Positions 18,821-30,571 of a stretch of 64,000 nt of DNA are shown one piece after another; position 1 is the first letter of the stretch, and each line of letters starts with the position of its first letter. The translations under genes were made by a program, and so were the position numbers. The stretch is from assembly GCA_949825045.1 (NCBI GenBank), contig OX463813.1:27944001-28008000 (forward strand). The letters are read 5' to 3'. The notes under the pieces were generated by a model. That model ran no database searches. It was not told the DNA's origin and was given only the letters and a program-made list of their open reading frames with translations. This stretch comes from Argyresthia goedartella (lineage: Eukaryota > Arthropoda > Insecta > Lepidoptera > Argyresthiidae).

Positions 18821-20207
18821 GAGCCTTAATGGACGTAATATACACAGATTTCTCCAAGGCTTTTGATAAAATTTGCCACGACACTCTTTTAAACAAGCTC
18901 TGGCGACTTGGCGTGCATGGAGACCTTTTTAGATGGATCAAGTCCTATGTAAAAAATCGATGTCAAGCTGTTGTCTTAGGCGGATATTGCTCACAGTATA
19001 AGGTTGCTACGTCTGGTGTACCGCAAGGGTCCCATTTAGGGCCATTGCTATTTATTATTTATGTGAACGACTTAAGTAACAGCATTATTAACTCAAAAAC
19101 GCTGCTCCATGCTGATGATACAAAAATATTTTCGATCATTCGCAATACTGAAGATTGTGAAGTTCTGCAAGCTGACCCTGTTCATTTTGAGCAGTTTTGT
19201 TATACGAATAAACTATTTCTTAATGCTGATAAGTGTCACTTCATCACATTAAGCAGAAAAAAGAATTCTGTAATATTTGATTACTCTTTATGTAACGTAA
19301 AGCTTACTCGTGTTACACAGACTCGTGACTTGGGTGTATTAATGGACTCGGAGCTAACGTTTGCACCACACATTGAAGGAATATCAAATAAGGCTTATAA
19401 GCAGTTAGGATTTATTTTGCGAGTGGCAAAACCGTTTGAAAAAGCTTCTACTTACAAATTGTTGTACAACTGCTTTGTTCGTAGCAATCTTGAATTCGCG
19501 AGTACTGTGTGGAATCCTTTCTTTAAGAAATATATCAATAGGATTGAAAACTTACAAAAAAAGTTTGTAAAATCTTTGGACTTTCGGACTGGTTTTGCAT
19601 ATTCTGATTACGTCACGTCTTCAAAACGTCATAAGGTTACCTCGCTAGTCTATCGTCGTCGGCGTGCGGATTTACTCTTTTTATATAAACTACTTCAGAA
19701 ATATACTGATGCTCCAGATCTTCTCTCAAAATTGTGTTTAAGAGTAACTAGCAGGATTGAACGCAGTTTTAGAAAGAAGTCACTTTTCTCAATTATTAAG
19801 AGTAGCGGGAGTTGTTACGTGGCCAATAGTTATATTAGGCGTAGTTGTAAATCTTACAATATCAATTTTAGTCATGTTGATTTATTTGACAAATCTTTGG
19901 TTACTTTCAAAAAGCAGATTGCAAATTGTGATTGAATTGGTTGAACCTTTTATTACTTGTATCGACAATGGCGACAAGGTCATGCTTGCTTATATTCTCT
20001 TTACACATCTGTGGTAGATATTTCACGTATTGCCGGATTCAACCAATTTGGCTTTAAATAATATCTAATGTACTTTCTAAATTTTATTTCGGATTAAGTA
20101 TTGTTTTGATTTAGTTTAGGATACTATAGGTCTATATGTTCTATACTATATTTCAACTTAAAAATAATGTACATGACTGTTTATATCAAAATAAATAAAT
20201 AAATATA
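18820..20207 (+). mobile_element. 5'-truncated jockey-like LINE insertion
   Basis: Comprises the RT frame, about 250 bases of 3' UTR and the ATAAATAAATAAATATAT tail at 20188-20207. The left boundary is approximate because no target duplication was recognised. It belongs to a different subfamily from the LINEs at 30.6-35.8 kb and 59.5-63.7 kb, judging from the RT sequence. Confidence 0.7.
18829..19935 (+). pseudogene. Jockey-like LINE, 5'-truncated reverse transcriptase (368 codons)
   Basis: A continuous RT frame starts inside the palm (TDFSKAFDKI box), then SGVPQGSHLGPLLF, the catalytic box as HADD (the usual Tyr or Phe replaced by His), the thumb region and a jockey-type C-terminus. There is no endonuclease or ORF1 upstream; a stop lies just before the frame, so the insertion is 5'-truncated as is common for LINEs. 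The frame being open to the natural stop suggests a moderately recent copy. The 3' UTR follows to an A-rich (AAAT)n tail ending near 20207. Confidence 0.85.
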
Positions 20208-20263
20208 TGTATCTATACTGTGCTCAATGTGCCAATGTTTTAAAATTTAGGGCCTTTATTATT

Positions 20264-20472
20264 GACGACCTCTGTGGCACTGCGGTTGTGGCTCTACGTA
20301 CCATGCGAGAGGTCCCGCATTCGATCCCCGGCTGGGAATACAGAAAAAAAAATCCCCAGGTCTTGGATGTTTATATATGTGTGACATTGCTGTTTCTGGT
20401 TCCCACGACACAGGGTGTCCTAGTGTGGGGCCAGAAGCAATAAATTTGTCTGTTTGTAAAATGTAAATGTTA
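20264..20472 (+). mobile_element. SINE family A
   Basis: The head GACGACCTCTGTGGCACTGC begins it, followed by a B-box-like CATTCGATCCCC, an A-run and AATCCCCAGGTCTTGGATG. The CTGTTTCTGGTTCCCA block and a tail with GTAAAATGTAAATGTTAA complete it. It inserted 56 bases downstream of the LINE tail. Confidence 0.75.
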
Positions 20473-22040
20473 ATATTCCCCAAAAAGGAATGGTATTATG
20501 GAAGAAATAGCTCTGTAAAATTTCCGAAAGCTTAAAAATTGGCCAAGTATGTACAGTACACAGTATAAACGAAATAACATGAAATTGCATCACTCATGTC
20601 AAAGATCAAACCTATCGGTGGAAAAGTTTCTTCAAATGGTTTGCTGGGTTGTGACCTAGTGATATCCTAAATCAAATTGTCTAGCTAAATGTAAGGAGTC
20701 CTTTAAAAGTGCACACAATATATTGCGCTTTTCTGACACCGTCATAGATAACAAGGCAATTTGAACTCTAAAGTACCCTTTCACTTCATGTCGAAATTCA
20801 ATTTTATACTAAAAGAATAATGAGCCTTTCGTTAGAGCTGCTGGAAATTTAAACTTTGGTACCGTGCAGAAGGCGGGACTTGAGAAATGCGTTCGTATGA
20901 GTGCTTTCATCCGTATTCGTCTTCGACGAAGTGTGAGACGTTTCCCTGTAAATTTCGTCTTTGGCTAGTCTTGAGCACGCACACAATCACAATTCTCAAG
21001 TCCCGTCACAGATTAAGTAGTATCGTGGTCTCGCCTTCTTACATGCGTTTGTTTGAAAATATGTTTAAAAACGGCATATATTAATTCTACTTTGACGATT
21101 TTTTGCGCTCACACATACATACAACAACCACTTTGACACCAAAGAGGAGCAACCTTTTGAGGATCAAGTTCAAAGTACAGTTCTAATTCGCGTGATTAGC
21201 AAAATGACTGGGACCTTCCAGCGGTGATGTTGCTTATTTGAGACACTATGACGTCATCGTCGCGGTTCATATTACCAGGGATTTTGGCGCTTTTGTTGAA
21301 GGAGGCATACTTCGTTCGTTTTCTTCTAATAAAATGTTTCTGTACGTTGTACTCAGACTACAGAAACTCAAAGAGCTACAGGAACATATATTATTTTAAA
21401 GCTGTTGCTAGCATCGTCATCTGCGTGGTCTGTGGAATTATCATTTATCGGGACAAAACTCACTCAAATCCATTGAGCCGTGGACGAAAAGTATCATATT
21501 TTTAATATCGCTCATAAACTATCTGCGTGCTTTATTTAATTCAAATTCGTTCAGCCGGTTTTGCGTGATTGGGTCACAAACATTCAAACATATAATCTTT
21601 CACATCTATATTATTAGTTGATGATGATTTCACCATAAGATTTTGTAAACCTTTACTTTATAAACTAACGCTTTTTGCTCCCGTTAGCTTATAAACTGTC
21701 CATAAATTGTAAACTGTACCATACCGCTTACAATATAACGAAGTTAGTTTATTATCAAACTGTTAAATCGTGAATGGTTTAACGTGAATTGCAAACGAAA
21801 TGCCAGCCTCATACTTGCCATATTTTGCCAAATCTCCCAATATATGGTAAGAACAGGCACAGATATGCATGTCAGGCAGATCTGTCGGGTAAATCCGTGC
21901 GTATATGGCTAACTTTTGCAATTTTGGCAGTTTTGCCCGCCACCCAAGACTGGCAAGAGATCTGTCGCGAAAATCCGTAAATTTCGTATATTTGCACATG
22001 AAAATTCACATTACAAGTTTATAAAAAAGACATTTAAAAA
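20473..22040. other. No gene recognised; local repeat of an AGATCTGTCGGGTA unit
   Basis: Frames at 20887-21084 and 21248-21505 show no domain. Bases 21865-21925 carry GTCAGGCAGATCTGTCGGGT followed by ATCCGTGCGTATATGGCT. The same unit recurs at 22570-22622, on the other side of the LINE relic at 22041-22531, so the relic probably inserted into an older repeat. Confidence 0.4.
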
Positions 22041-22531
22041 GTCAAGCTTATCTCTAACAAGATATTTCTTGCAGCAAACCCAATATGAAAAGGACAAATT
22101 TAATAGCAGTGACAGGTAGAACTTTGTGCATAAATACATGTAAATAAATATACATAAGTGTTTTTACTTAACTACTAAGTATAGAAGAACATTAATACCA
22201 CGAATAAAATACATATTATAAATAAACAATACTACATATGAAATCCCCAAGTTTACGAAAGAGAAAGATAATGCTCATTTAGACGACTCTTGAAGATAAA
22301 CACAGATGGACAGTCCCTGATGGCGCAGTCCCTGGAATCGTGTTCCAGGGATATATTGCCCTCATTCGGAACCCATGTTCGTAAGCGAGTGTATTGTGAG
22401 GCGGAGTAGAGAGAGAGCATGGAGGCCGTGTGGGATCTACGAGGTCTGGTCGACGGAAGGAAGTCGAAACGTTCACGCAGAAAGCTGGTATATCGGGGGT
22501 TAGTTAAGATGCTGTACAGGAAAGTCAGGAT
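22041..22531 (-). pseudogene. Jockey/CR1-like LINE relic: ORF2 C-terminus and 3' UTR
   Basis: The minus-strand frame (from about 22531 to 22253) matches the C-terminus of the LINE at 59722-61518: NPRYTSFLRERFDFL, then RRSHTASML, AIRDCPSVF and FKSRLNEHY. The middle is out of frame (AYEHGFRM lies in another frame), so at least two indels are present. The 3' UTR block CAAGCTTATCTCTAACAAG (22043 onward) matches the family. A dead 5'-truncated copy. Confidence 0.7.
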
Positions 22532-22937
22532 CCGTGCGTGTATGGCTGCCTTTTTTGTCAGTTTTGCCTGCCAGGCTCGACTGTCAGGCAGATCTGTCGG
22601 GTACATCCAAGCGTATATGGCTAGCTATTGGCTAAAGCCATTTTTGCCCCTACATCAAAAAAGAAAAAGAAAACTAATAAGTATTCTGTGGCCGCACACG
22701 ACAATGCTACACGATATTTTGCCTTGAGTCTTGTGGTTGTTTTGTTTAGCCCTTCTAGGCTAGACTTGAGACTTCAGTAGACAGTTAGGGATGAAAACGG
22801 TATGATATTGTTCCCATTCTGTACCTTTGTGTTGAGTTAAAAGTACCGTTATGAACACAAACAAATAATCTCAAGTACACGTCAGTCTCAGACCCACAAT
22901 TCCGAAATTGCCGAAATAATGTATTGACATGACAAAC
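22532..22937. other. No gene recognised; second copy of the AGATCTGTCGGGTA unit
   Basis: Holds the repeat partner of 21865-21925 (GTCAGGCAGATCTGTCGGGT at about 22579). Nothing else was recognised. Confidence 0.4.
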
Positions 22938-23136
22938 CTGGCCCTGGTCTCGTCAAAGATATCGAGCGCTGTACGACCGTTGTCGGTTGTAAAGTGATAA
23001 TTTTGCAAATTAAAAGATTTAATAGTGTGTATATTGTACAAACAGTATCACAAATTCTTTTGTTTTGCAAAGTTATCACTTTACAACCAACACGGGTCGT
23101 AATTCACTCGTTATCTATGTCGAGACTGCAGGGCCT
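22938..23136. mobile_element. MITE-like element with long terminal inverted repeats (~70 bp)
   Basis: The core arms 22985-23009 and 23064-23088 pair over 25 bases with one mismatch (GGTTGTAAAGTGATAA...). Similarity continues outward through TACGACC and GGCCCTG on both sides, giving about 70-bp imperfect arms around a ~55-base centre. No coding capacity. Target duplication not determined, so the class is unknown. Confidence 0.65.
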
Positions 23137-23514
23137 GAGTCCTAAATTACGAAAAAAACATAACAATAAAAGCTAGAGAATAATATTTTTCATAAAATAT
23201 TACAAAGGAATCCGCCATGTTGTGTTAACACTATCAGAGCGGAAGTTTCGTCAGGTTGGTATAAACCACAGATTATCTAAGTATAACTTATCAATTGTTT
23301 CATGGGTCAATGCATTATCTACGACAACTGGATACCTCTGGAGATTCACAAATTGTCATTTGAGCAATTTAAAAACCATGTGAAAACCAATTTATCTAAA
23401 AAGGGATAGTGCAACATCCAATATTCCACTATGACAAGAGTGCATCGTGCATATCTAACTCTACACAGAACTCTCTTAATAAATTTGTATTTTTTATTTC
23501 TACCTATTATTTAT
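23137..23514. other. No gene recognised
   Basis: AT-rich, no frame or repeat that I can support. Confidence 0.4.
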
Positions 23515-23797
23515 AGTGCTCCGTGATCAAGTGGATATCATGCTTGCATTTCACGCATGAGATGCAGGTTCGAATTCCGGTGCTGACTGTGACTCACTGA
23601 ATCAGGTAATTCATTTTAAGTACATTATACAGACGTTCTACCGATGATGGAAACATCGTCAGGAAACCTTCAATCTCCATAGCTGCGGCGATGGGCTAGC
23701 TCCCTGTTACGCAAAATCGGATATTAAATAAGTTGCTAAATGTGGACACAATTGTGCCTCTGCCACCTCGTATGGGAAAAGTGGTGACGCTACGCAG
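23515..23797 (+). mobile_element. SINE family B (tRNA-derived)
   Basis: The head ends in a B box, GGTTCGAATTCC (23567-23578). The body has the GATGATGGAAACATCGTCAGGAA and CATAGCTGCGGCGATGGGCTAGC blocks, then ACAATTGTGCCTCTGCCACC and GTGACGCTACG. It shares order and sequence with the copy at 52354-52636. Confidence 0.7.
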
Positions 23798-23849
23798 TAT
23801 AATGAAATTATATATAATAATCTGTTAATTTGTAATATTTGTGCTATAG

Positions 23850-23945
23850 TGAAGTCAACCTATTTTTAAAAGAGATCTAAATTTCAATCTGTGGGATTTT
23901 ATTGGACTTCCTCTCCCACCGTTGTCCAATGTAGAGAAGAGTCTA
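23850..23945 (-). repeat. Dispersed repeat (same family as 17520-17625)
   Basis: Reverse-oriented: CCTATTTTTAAAAGAGATCT, CAATCTGTGGGA, CTCCCACCGTTGTCCAATG and AGAGAAGAG in order. It lies 50 bases downstream of SINE B. Confidence 0.55.
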
Positions 23946-24830
23946 AAATTTTGATAGATTGATTGAACGTCCGACTGACTCACCGAAAAGAGCGTCGATC
24001 TTTAATAATGAATGAATGAATAAATAATTTATTGATTTCGTAAAGCGTTTGCAAAATCGTGACGTCACTTGTGACGCCATGACACTCTGGAGCGTTGTTG
24101 TAACTTGAAATCTAAAATGTATAATTTTTCTAACCATACCTTTATTTTTGCTGAAATATGATTGAAATAGTTTAATTTATGTATAAGAACTATACTAACT
24201 GCCAAATAACGTGGCATTATAAGTAATTGACTCAATAGAGAAGCAATCATAACTGTTCGCACCACTTGCTCCAAAATGATAGTTTATATACCATGCAAGC
24301 CTTACCTAAAGCATCCTTAGCTCTAGGCTTTAGGGGTGACAAAAAGTTGTACTTAATTTCATTATGTCACAACCTAGATCACTCCAGGGATTAAAGGATT
24401 TCACTTATTGAAGTTCTTATTGCTATGTCCTTAAAATCTTATTTCGTTAAATACGAACGGCGCTCAAAGCCCCGCTCCCCGGGGGCGGCGGCGGTAAATC
24501 AAAACCCGCGATTGTTGAAAGACTCTGCAAATTAATTAAATTTAATAAAATGCTGTTTTTAGTAGCCTTGCTTTTTATATTTTCTCTCGTAGGAGGTGCG
24601 AAAAGTAGCGTGTACTCCTCAGGGATAAAGCTATTTCGTCTTGGGCACGCTTGAATCCCTCTCTGCACTCAGGACTTCAATCTTAATTCTCTGGTTTCGC
24701 CCGGGAGTTAAATCTGGAGTCCTTCGTTACGTTCAGGATTTAATATCGCGCCCGTCACATAAACAGTGCTTTATCCCCTTGGTGCACAATCTACTATTTT
24801 CACAGATAAGAAATGTGAATACATTTCTTC
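23946..24830. other. No gene; contains one end of the TA-flanked MITE family
   Basis: CTGCCAAATAACGTGGCA (from about 24199), followed by GACTCAATAGAG, matches the end of the MITE at 39542-39778, with no partner end seen nearby, so it is a truncated copy. A short G-rich patch (24476-24495) and a duplicated-looking frame at 24447-24668 carry nothing recognisable. Confidence 0.4.
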
Positions 24831-24905
24831 ACCACATATTACGACGAGCTACTGTTTATTTTAGAATAAAATATAAATAAACATTAGCTCGTCGTAATAT
24901 GTGGT
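24831..24905. repeat. Near-perfect ~31-bp foldback hairpin
   Basis: Outer arms 24831-24850 and 24886-24905 are 20 bp and perfect (ACCACATATTACGACGAGCT). Pairing resumes after a one-mismatch step with a further 9 bp (TGTTTATTT/AAATAAACA). The sequence right after (GTTTTTGAACGC...TTTAGATAAA) resembles that around the foldback repeat at 795-893, so it may be a divergent relative. Confidence 0.65.
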
Positions 24906-26184
24906 TTTTGAACGCATTATAGGCCGTTTATTATATCTGTTTAGATAAAAAAGAAGAGTCTCATGAAAATAGCACACAAAGGCGAGCTTATCTCTAATAA
25001 GAAATCTCTCAGACCTGCTCAAGGAAAGGTTTATTGCTGAGCAGGGGCAGACTTATGTGTACATCAATATAACGAAATAAACGAGTACATATATAAATGT
25101 TAATAAATAAAATAAAATAAAATATATAATTACTATAATTATATAATAAATACTAATAATATACTAATACTCCTACTACTTCTTTATTTCTTACTTTCTT
25201 TCTTTCTTTCGAAGATAATTATGAACATTGAAAAAGCAAGAGATGTTATGCCAGGATCGCAACAAGAGAGGGTATTTAATCACAGCCTACCCATTTTCTG
25301 GGGAAAAAGCGTGAGCATAAGTATATTAGCTATCTAAGAGATCATATTGGGACTGCTTCCGCGAAGCGACTCTCGTCCACATCACCAGAATCTAATTGCA
25401 CCCCACTCGCAATGTCCTAGCCAATTAGTGTACATTCGCGTTCAAGATAAGTACGTTAAGAAATCGGATAGGTGTAGCTTACATACATACACCCACTGAT
25501 GAGCCCGCTGTTTTCGGCGACGGGAACATTGGGAATCGGGTGGAAATTTAACTTGGGAATATTGGTAAATTAACTATTTCATTCTGCAAACAATGAAATA
25601 TAAATAATAATATAATAATAATAATAATAATACCTTGGACATCATTTTACACACATTGATCTAGCCCCAAACTAGGATTCCCTGTATCTTGGGTACTAGG
25701 CAACGATACAATGGATAACATGTATGAACAAACCCATACTTATCTCCAACAAGAAAGCTTTTCACTGCCGGTAAATCCCCAATTAGGTTCAAACGACTAA
25801 TAAATATAACATAGCGTCACGCCTTTGCCCAAGTTAGCCAGTCATTCAATACTCCACCAAACTGTATGTTATTTACAGAAATTGTATAGGTATATAAGTC
25901 TGTGCATTTGGCCAATGGACAGCCTGTCGACAGACTGGACTTTTTGCGATTTCCCGCACCATCGGTAATATTGGGAATATGCCCTCAGCACTTGGCACAC
26001 CCTTACCTGTACGTATCTATTACTCACCCAGTCTCTTTGTTTATTGTGATCCGAGTAATTGAAGTTATCAGATGAACAATTAATCGCATCAATTTCAACG
26101 TTGTGTTGTGATAGGATTCTAAGAGTATAGCGAAATTTGTTAGCATGTATTTTTTCTGGGATATATATCCTTGATACCTATACA
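24906..26184. other. No gene; LINE 3'-UTR relic and microsatellites
   Basis: AAAGGCGAGCTTATCTCTAA at 24977-25015 is a 3'-UTR relic of the jockey/CR1-like LINE family (minus). A CTTT microsatellite lies at 25193-25210 and an AAT microsatellite at about 25603-25632. A weaker SINE-B-like tail (minus) is near 25808-25860. Confidence 0.5.
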
Positions 26185-26275
26185 CGCATAACACGGCTTT
26201 TCGCATACGGGGCAAATTTGGCCAGTTATTGAATACTCCATTTTTCGTGACAGGAGGCTAGTCCATCACTGAGAA
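26185..26275 (-). mobile_element. SINE family B tail fragment
   Basis: In reverse complement: GATGGACTAGCCTCCTGTCACG, then TGGAGTATTCAATAACTGGCC and CCCCGTATGCGAAAA. These are family-B tail blocks in the right order without a head. Confidence 0.45.
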
Positions 26276-27309
26276 ATGACAAGAGTCCTTTACCACATAC
26301 TAACCCTTAAATGGGTTTCGAACTTTATGTGAAAATCGCGACCCATTTCGGGTAAAGCCATGCGTTAAGTGGCCTTCCCGCTCTCTAAGCAAGCAGTAAG
26401 CACTCCCTCCATACACACGCACGACCGATGACAGATCGTATAAAACATCTCTGTCTCGCGCAAGCACTCCTCTCTTATACCGCGCCTGCAGGACGCCGCC
26501 GTCTGCAAATATTGATCCTGTGCGAACCCTGTACTATTTTTTGTTTTTTTTTTTCACTGGAAATAGAGAAATAATCTACCTTTTCTATGGTGTATAACTC
26601 TTGATAGTTCGAGAAATTAATTTCAAAGAAAGAGCTCTCACTCGCGAAGGGACACCCTCACACCCACATTGCATAATGTTGAAATTCGCAAAGCATTTTT
26701 GCATTTTCACCGCTAAGACACCTTGGCCTTTTAATGTGATATCGGTTACCACATAAAATACCTGTTAAGCATATTTGTCAATTCGATAAATCATTTTGTG
26801 GCCATGGAAACTCTGTAACAAAACGACGCAACCCTATATACTGCAACGGAAGGAGTTTAGGTTTCTGCAGACCGCGGGCGGGTCAATGTGGTGGGTCGGA
26901 TGCTCGCTGTTGTCAAATGTATGGTCAAATGTATGGTCAAATGGCCGGCACACGGACAGAACAACGCGCGCACGCTGTCGAATATGATGTGGCATGCTGC
27001 CTAGAGTTTTTTTTCATTTGACACTCGCCCCGCTACCGACCCGCTATCGCCAGTGGTGTGCCGAAGTCTTTGATCTCAACTCAGCACGTGGGTTTACCAC
27101 AACGATTAGCTTCAAATCAATAACAACCATTACCAAGGGTAACTATTTCCATTCCAATACGCCATAACGGGCTTTATTTACCTGATACCAAGACTTGTTT
27201 TATGTCAGTCCTGTTAATTATGCGGAACAGTTTAGGCGCCTTAACTGAAACGGCTTAAGACGCCCCCGTTAACGTTAGTAATTCATATGAACTATTTGTA
27301 ATACACACG
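26276..27309. other. No gene; small tandem repeat and GC-rich patches
   Basis: A 12-base unit GTCAAATGTATG is repeated at 26912-26944 (2.75 copies). GC-rich stretches at 26470-26520 and 26868-27060 stand out from AT-rich surroundings, but no domain is seen in the frames across them. Confidence 0.35.
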
Positions 27310-27757
27310 ACCTTTTTTTCACAGAGATCAATTTATTTATTTATTTATTTCTCAAATTTCGTAGTACAACATTACAGAAATAATTCTAATGCGTTGTAAA
27401 TAAACCGAACAAGATAGCATTGATAACATTAAGAAATTAAATTACAAATTGTTCATTTCACTTCAATCAGTATGTCAACTTAATATTAAATTCAAATTAC
27501 AATAAGTCAAATTACAAATAAGACAACACAATTTAAACATAGTCAATTAATTCTAAATGTCAGCTATGAAATTAAACTTCAATATAAATATTTCAAATTA
27601 CAAATTAAACACAGTCACAGATTCATCTCGAAAAACCTTCCACATTCTCGCACAATATGTCTCCATGCATCACCAAACAGATCTGTCGTATGTGTAAAAT
27701 ATATGTTGTTAATATCTTGTATATTTTTTTCTTGTCTCAAAACTCATCGAGTTACCT
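27310..27757 (-). pseudogene. Possible LINE or other retroelement 3' end, minus strand
   Basis: On the minus strand an AT-rich stretch ends in an (AAAT)n run (about 27331-27350), as in LINE tails. Upstream of it a short frame ends at the stop 27615-27617 with FGDAWRHIVRECGRFFEMNL, which has the look of a retroelement C-terminus. BEL copy B is inserted just beyond it, at 27784. I cannot name the family. Confidence 0.3.
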
Positions 27758-27783
27758 ACGTATACAATCTATCTTATGAAAGC

Positions 27784-28327
27784 TGTTCAGGCTTCTCGGC
27801 ACCTAATGACCTCGTAGGGGCCCATCAGCTACGAGGTAGCGTAACGATCAGTTGCCAAGAAGTGTGAACGTCGGCGATTCACCGAGCTGAAGTAATTGGG
27901 GTCGATCTAACCTGGTCTGTGCTTCGGTCCCGTCAACCTCCTGTCTCTCTGCAAGGCCTGGGTGCACCCTAGGCTCTTCTTGGTAGACAGGTTCTTCAGC
28001 CAACCAGGTATGACTGGCGGGCCAGCTTCAATGAGCACAGTGTTCCCACACAGGTTATGTTACGTGGTAAAAACCAATCGGCCACGTAAATGCGAACTTT
28101 ATCTGGTTCGGGGAACCACAACACACTCAGCTATATAGACAATCCTGAGGGAAACCCGAATACATTCCAGATGGCCTGCGATTTAATTTCAATACCCTAA
28201 CCAAAACGCGTTTACATTGCGAGGGCTTTCGTCTTTCAGTTGTCAAAAACTGCTAGGTTGGCAGCAACGTCAAATTCAAAATGGCCGTTCAGAAACCATC
28301 GATCGAATATCGATTTGGAATCGAACA
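27784..28327 (-). repeat. 3' LTR of BEL copy B
   Basis: 544 bp, in reverse orientation, with TGTTCGATTCC...CTGAACA ends on the minus strand. Target duplication AAAGC lies at 27779-27783. Confidence 0.92.
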
Positions 28328-28359
28328 ATCACCCGCCCGGACAGGCACCCACCTGTCCC

Positions 28360-29751
28360 CTAATCTACGGGCAGCCGAGACAACGTTGCTACCGCTCGTT
28401 TTAGAACCGAGCCTCCTACTAGAACCTCTGCAGACCGGGGGGTCCCGTCCTTGCCAGGGAACAAGTTAACAATGCGCCCCCTGCGCCAACGTAGTGGCGG
28501 TAGGTTAGCATCCTTAACCAGAACGAGGTCACCAACACTAGGGGGGCTGGTTTTGTCAGTCCACTTAAGGCGCTGTTGTAAGATATGCAGATACTCGAGC
28601 GACCAACGCTTCCAGAAATTCTGAGTAAACTGCTGCAACATCTGATACCTTGACAACCGATACAATTTCACTCCCTCGAAGGGGTGCTCGGGCAACGCGT
28701 TAAGTGGCTGTCCTATCAAGAAATGGCCTGGGGTCAGAGCCTCCAGGTCATTTGGATCCGAGCTGAGCGGACACAACGGTCGCGAATTGAGAACGGCCTC
28801 GATCTTACAAAACAATGTCGCGAGCTCCTCAAAAGTCAGCGCGGTCTGACCTACTATACGCCCCAAGTGCGTCTTAGCTGACTTAACTACGGCCTCAAAA
28901 ATCCCACCCCAGTGGGGGCAAATTGGTGGGCTGAAGGTCCACTGTATACCCCGACGGGAGAGGGCCGTTCCAATATCCACTTTATTTACATTCAAAAAGT
29001 TGACTATCTCTCGTAAGTATCGTTCCGCACCGATGTAGTTAGTGCCGTTATCAGAGCGGATCAAAGTTGGAAGTCCCCTTCGAGAAACAAACCTATCCAA
29101 ACAAGCAATGAAAGCCTCTGTCGAGAGATCAGCAACGAGCTCGAGATGTACCGCCTTGGTGGATAAACAAACAAACACACGTAGGTACGCCTTGTATTGC
29201 CTAGCGGTACGCAATCGTGAACTCTTCACCATAAACGGTCCTGCAAAATCCGTACCAACACCTGAAAACGGTCTGACCTCATTCACACGATCAGGGGGCA
29301 AGTCCCCCATGAGAGGTTGCATCGTGGCAGCCTTAAGTCGATAACAAGGCATGCACCGAAACACGATGTTCCGTATGACACGGCAGGCAGATAAGATCCA
29401 AAACTCCCGCTGGAGCGTGGCCAACAACGCGTTACAGCCGGCATGCGCGTTTTTAATGTGACGATCAGTCACCAGCAATTCAACTTACTGTCCCCCCTTG
29501 GGGAGCAGAAGTGGGTGACGAGCCGAATACGACAGATTCGCATTGCGCAATCTTCCTCCTACCCGAAGTAACCCGGTTTTATTATACCTATTTACCTTGA
29601 GGCCCAACCATTTTGCTAAATCATTCGATAAAATGCAGCCCTGAGCTCCAGAATCTAATAGGGCGCGAACGTATGTTGGGTTGCCCGCCAAATCCCAAAC
29701 AAGCACAGAGGCGATCGGTAACACCACCGTCTCCGGTTGGGGGGCAACCAA
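28360..29751 (-). pseudogene. pol: Pol of BEL copy B: protease fused directly to integrase, one nonsense codon
   Basis: Minus-strand frame open from the UAG at 29772-29770. The protease box LLDSGAQG is followed within 30 residues by the integrase N-terminal sequence TGLLRVGGRLRN. The join is near 29576 and keeps the frame; compared with copy C it removes about 2.47 kb with RT and RNase H. A TAA (from TTA) interrupts at about 29485-29487, after which the same frame runs through the whole integrase core (GTDFAG, RSDNGTN, HWGGIFEAV) to the natural stop at 28360. This is a gag-protease-integrase element that would need RT supplied in trans. Confidence 0.85.
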
Positions 29752-29769
29752 TGGTTGGGCCGCAAATTC

Positions 29770-30571
29770 CTAGCGAGGACCCCCGGGGCCCCACTGTGCC
29801 TGTAACCGATCAGGTATGCAGCTATACGCCAGAGGGTCCCATTGTACAAATGGCCCACGCGCCGGTTCCATTCCCAACCTACGATTCCCCGTAAAGGGGG
29901 GTGGGCGTGAATTCAACCGTGGCCGCTCCATGAGCGGGGGGGACATCACATGTGACCGACGAGGACGAGGCGACGAGCGGGGCGACAACTGAGGCGGCGT
30001 CCGAACCGCACCCGCATAGCTCGAAGGTGTCCCATGCCACCCGCCCGTTAAGGCCTTCTCAACACACCCAATGTCCCGCTGGGTCGGATGCTGAGTCGCA
30101 ACCGAAAACTCAGGGCCCCCCATGTAATGGTCCTGAGTGCGGCCCTGCACCCTGGTACTACCCTGTGCACGTGGGGACGTTGGCCCCTGAGTTGCGCTCC
30201 GAGTCGCAAACGAATTCTCAGGGCCCCATGCCGTGTCACCCTGGGTACGGCCCTGTGGACGTGGGGACGTTGGCCCCTGAGTTGCGCTCCGAGTCGCAAA
30301 CGAATTTTCAGGGCCCCATGCCGTGTCACCCTGGATACGGCCCTGTGGAGGCTGTTGGCCTGACCGGTTCATGCACAACAGATTGTTGTGGGCCCCACCA
30401 CAATATCCGCACATTTTTGTGCGCGTGCAGCCCCTAGCCATGTGTGGCCCGAGGCACAGGAAACACCAGCTCCGCTGCTTGGCCATCCGGCGCCGTCCCT
30501 GAACCCTAAGTTCCCCAAACTTATTGCAATTGGCCACAGCATGGCCAATCTGCCTACAACATGGGCAGGTC
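29770..30571 (-). pseudogene. gag: Gag of BEL copy B, C-terminal part (downstream of LINE)
   Basis: Minus-strand continuation of gag from the LINE junction (30570/30571), which cuts the first zinc knuckle region, through the other knuckles (CFLCLGPHMARGC, CGYCGGAHNNLLC) to the UAG at 29770-29772. It contains an extra 30-residue repeat unit (QGRTQGDTAWGPENSF start), present twice in full where copies A and C have it once. The frame downstream of the UAG is the pol frame. Confidence 0.85.

Noticed and set aside
25193..25632. Microsatellites as a possible array or origin
   Set aside because: Short simple CTTT and AAT repeats in AT-rich DNA, ordinary for intergenic sequence.
29952..30437. Plus-strand 161-codon frame across the copy B gag tail
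   Set aside because: Antisense shadow of the gag tandem repeat.
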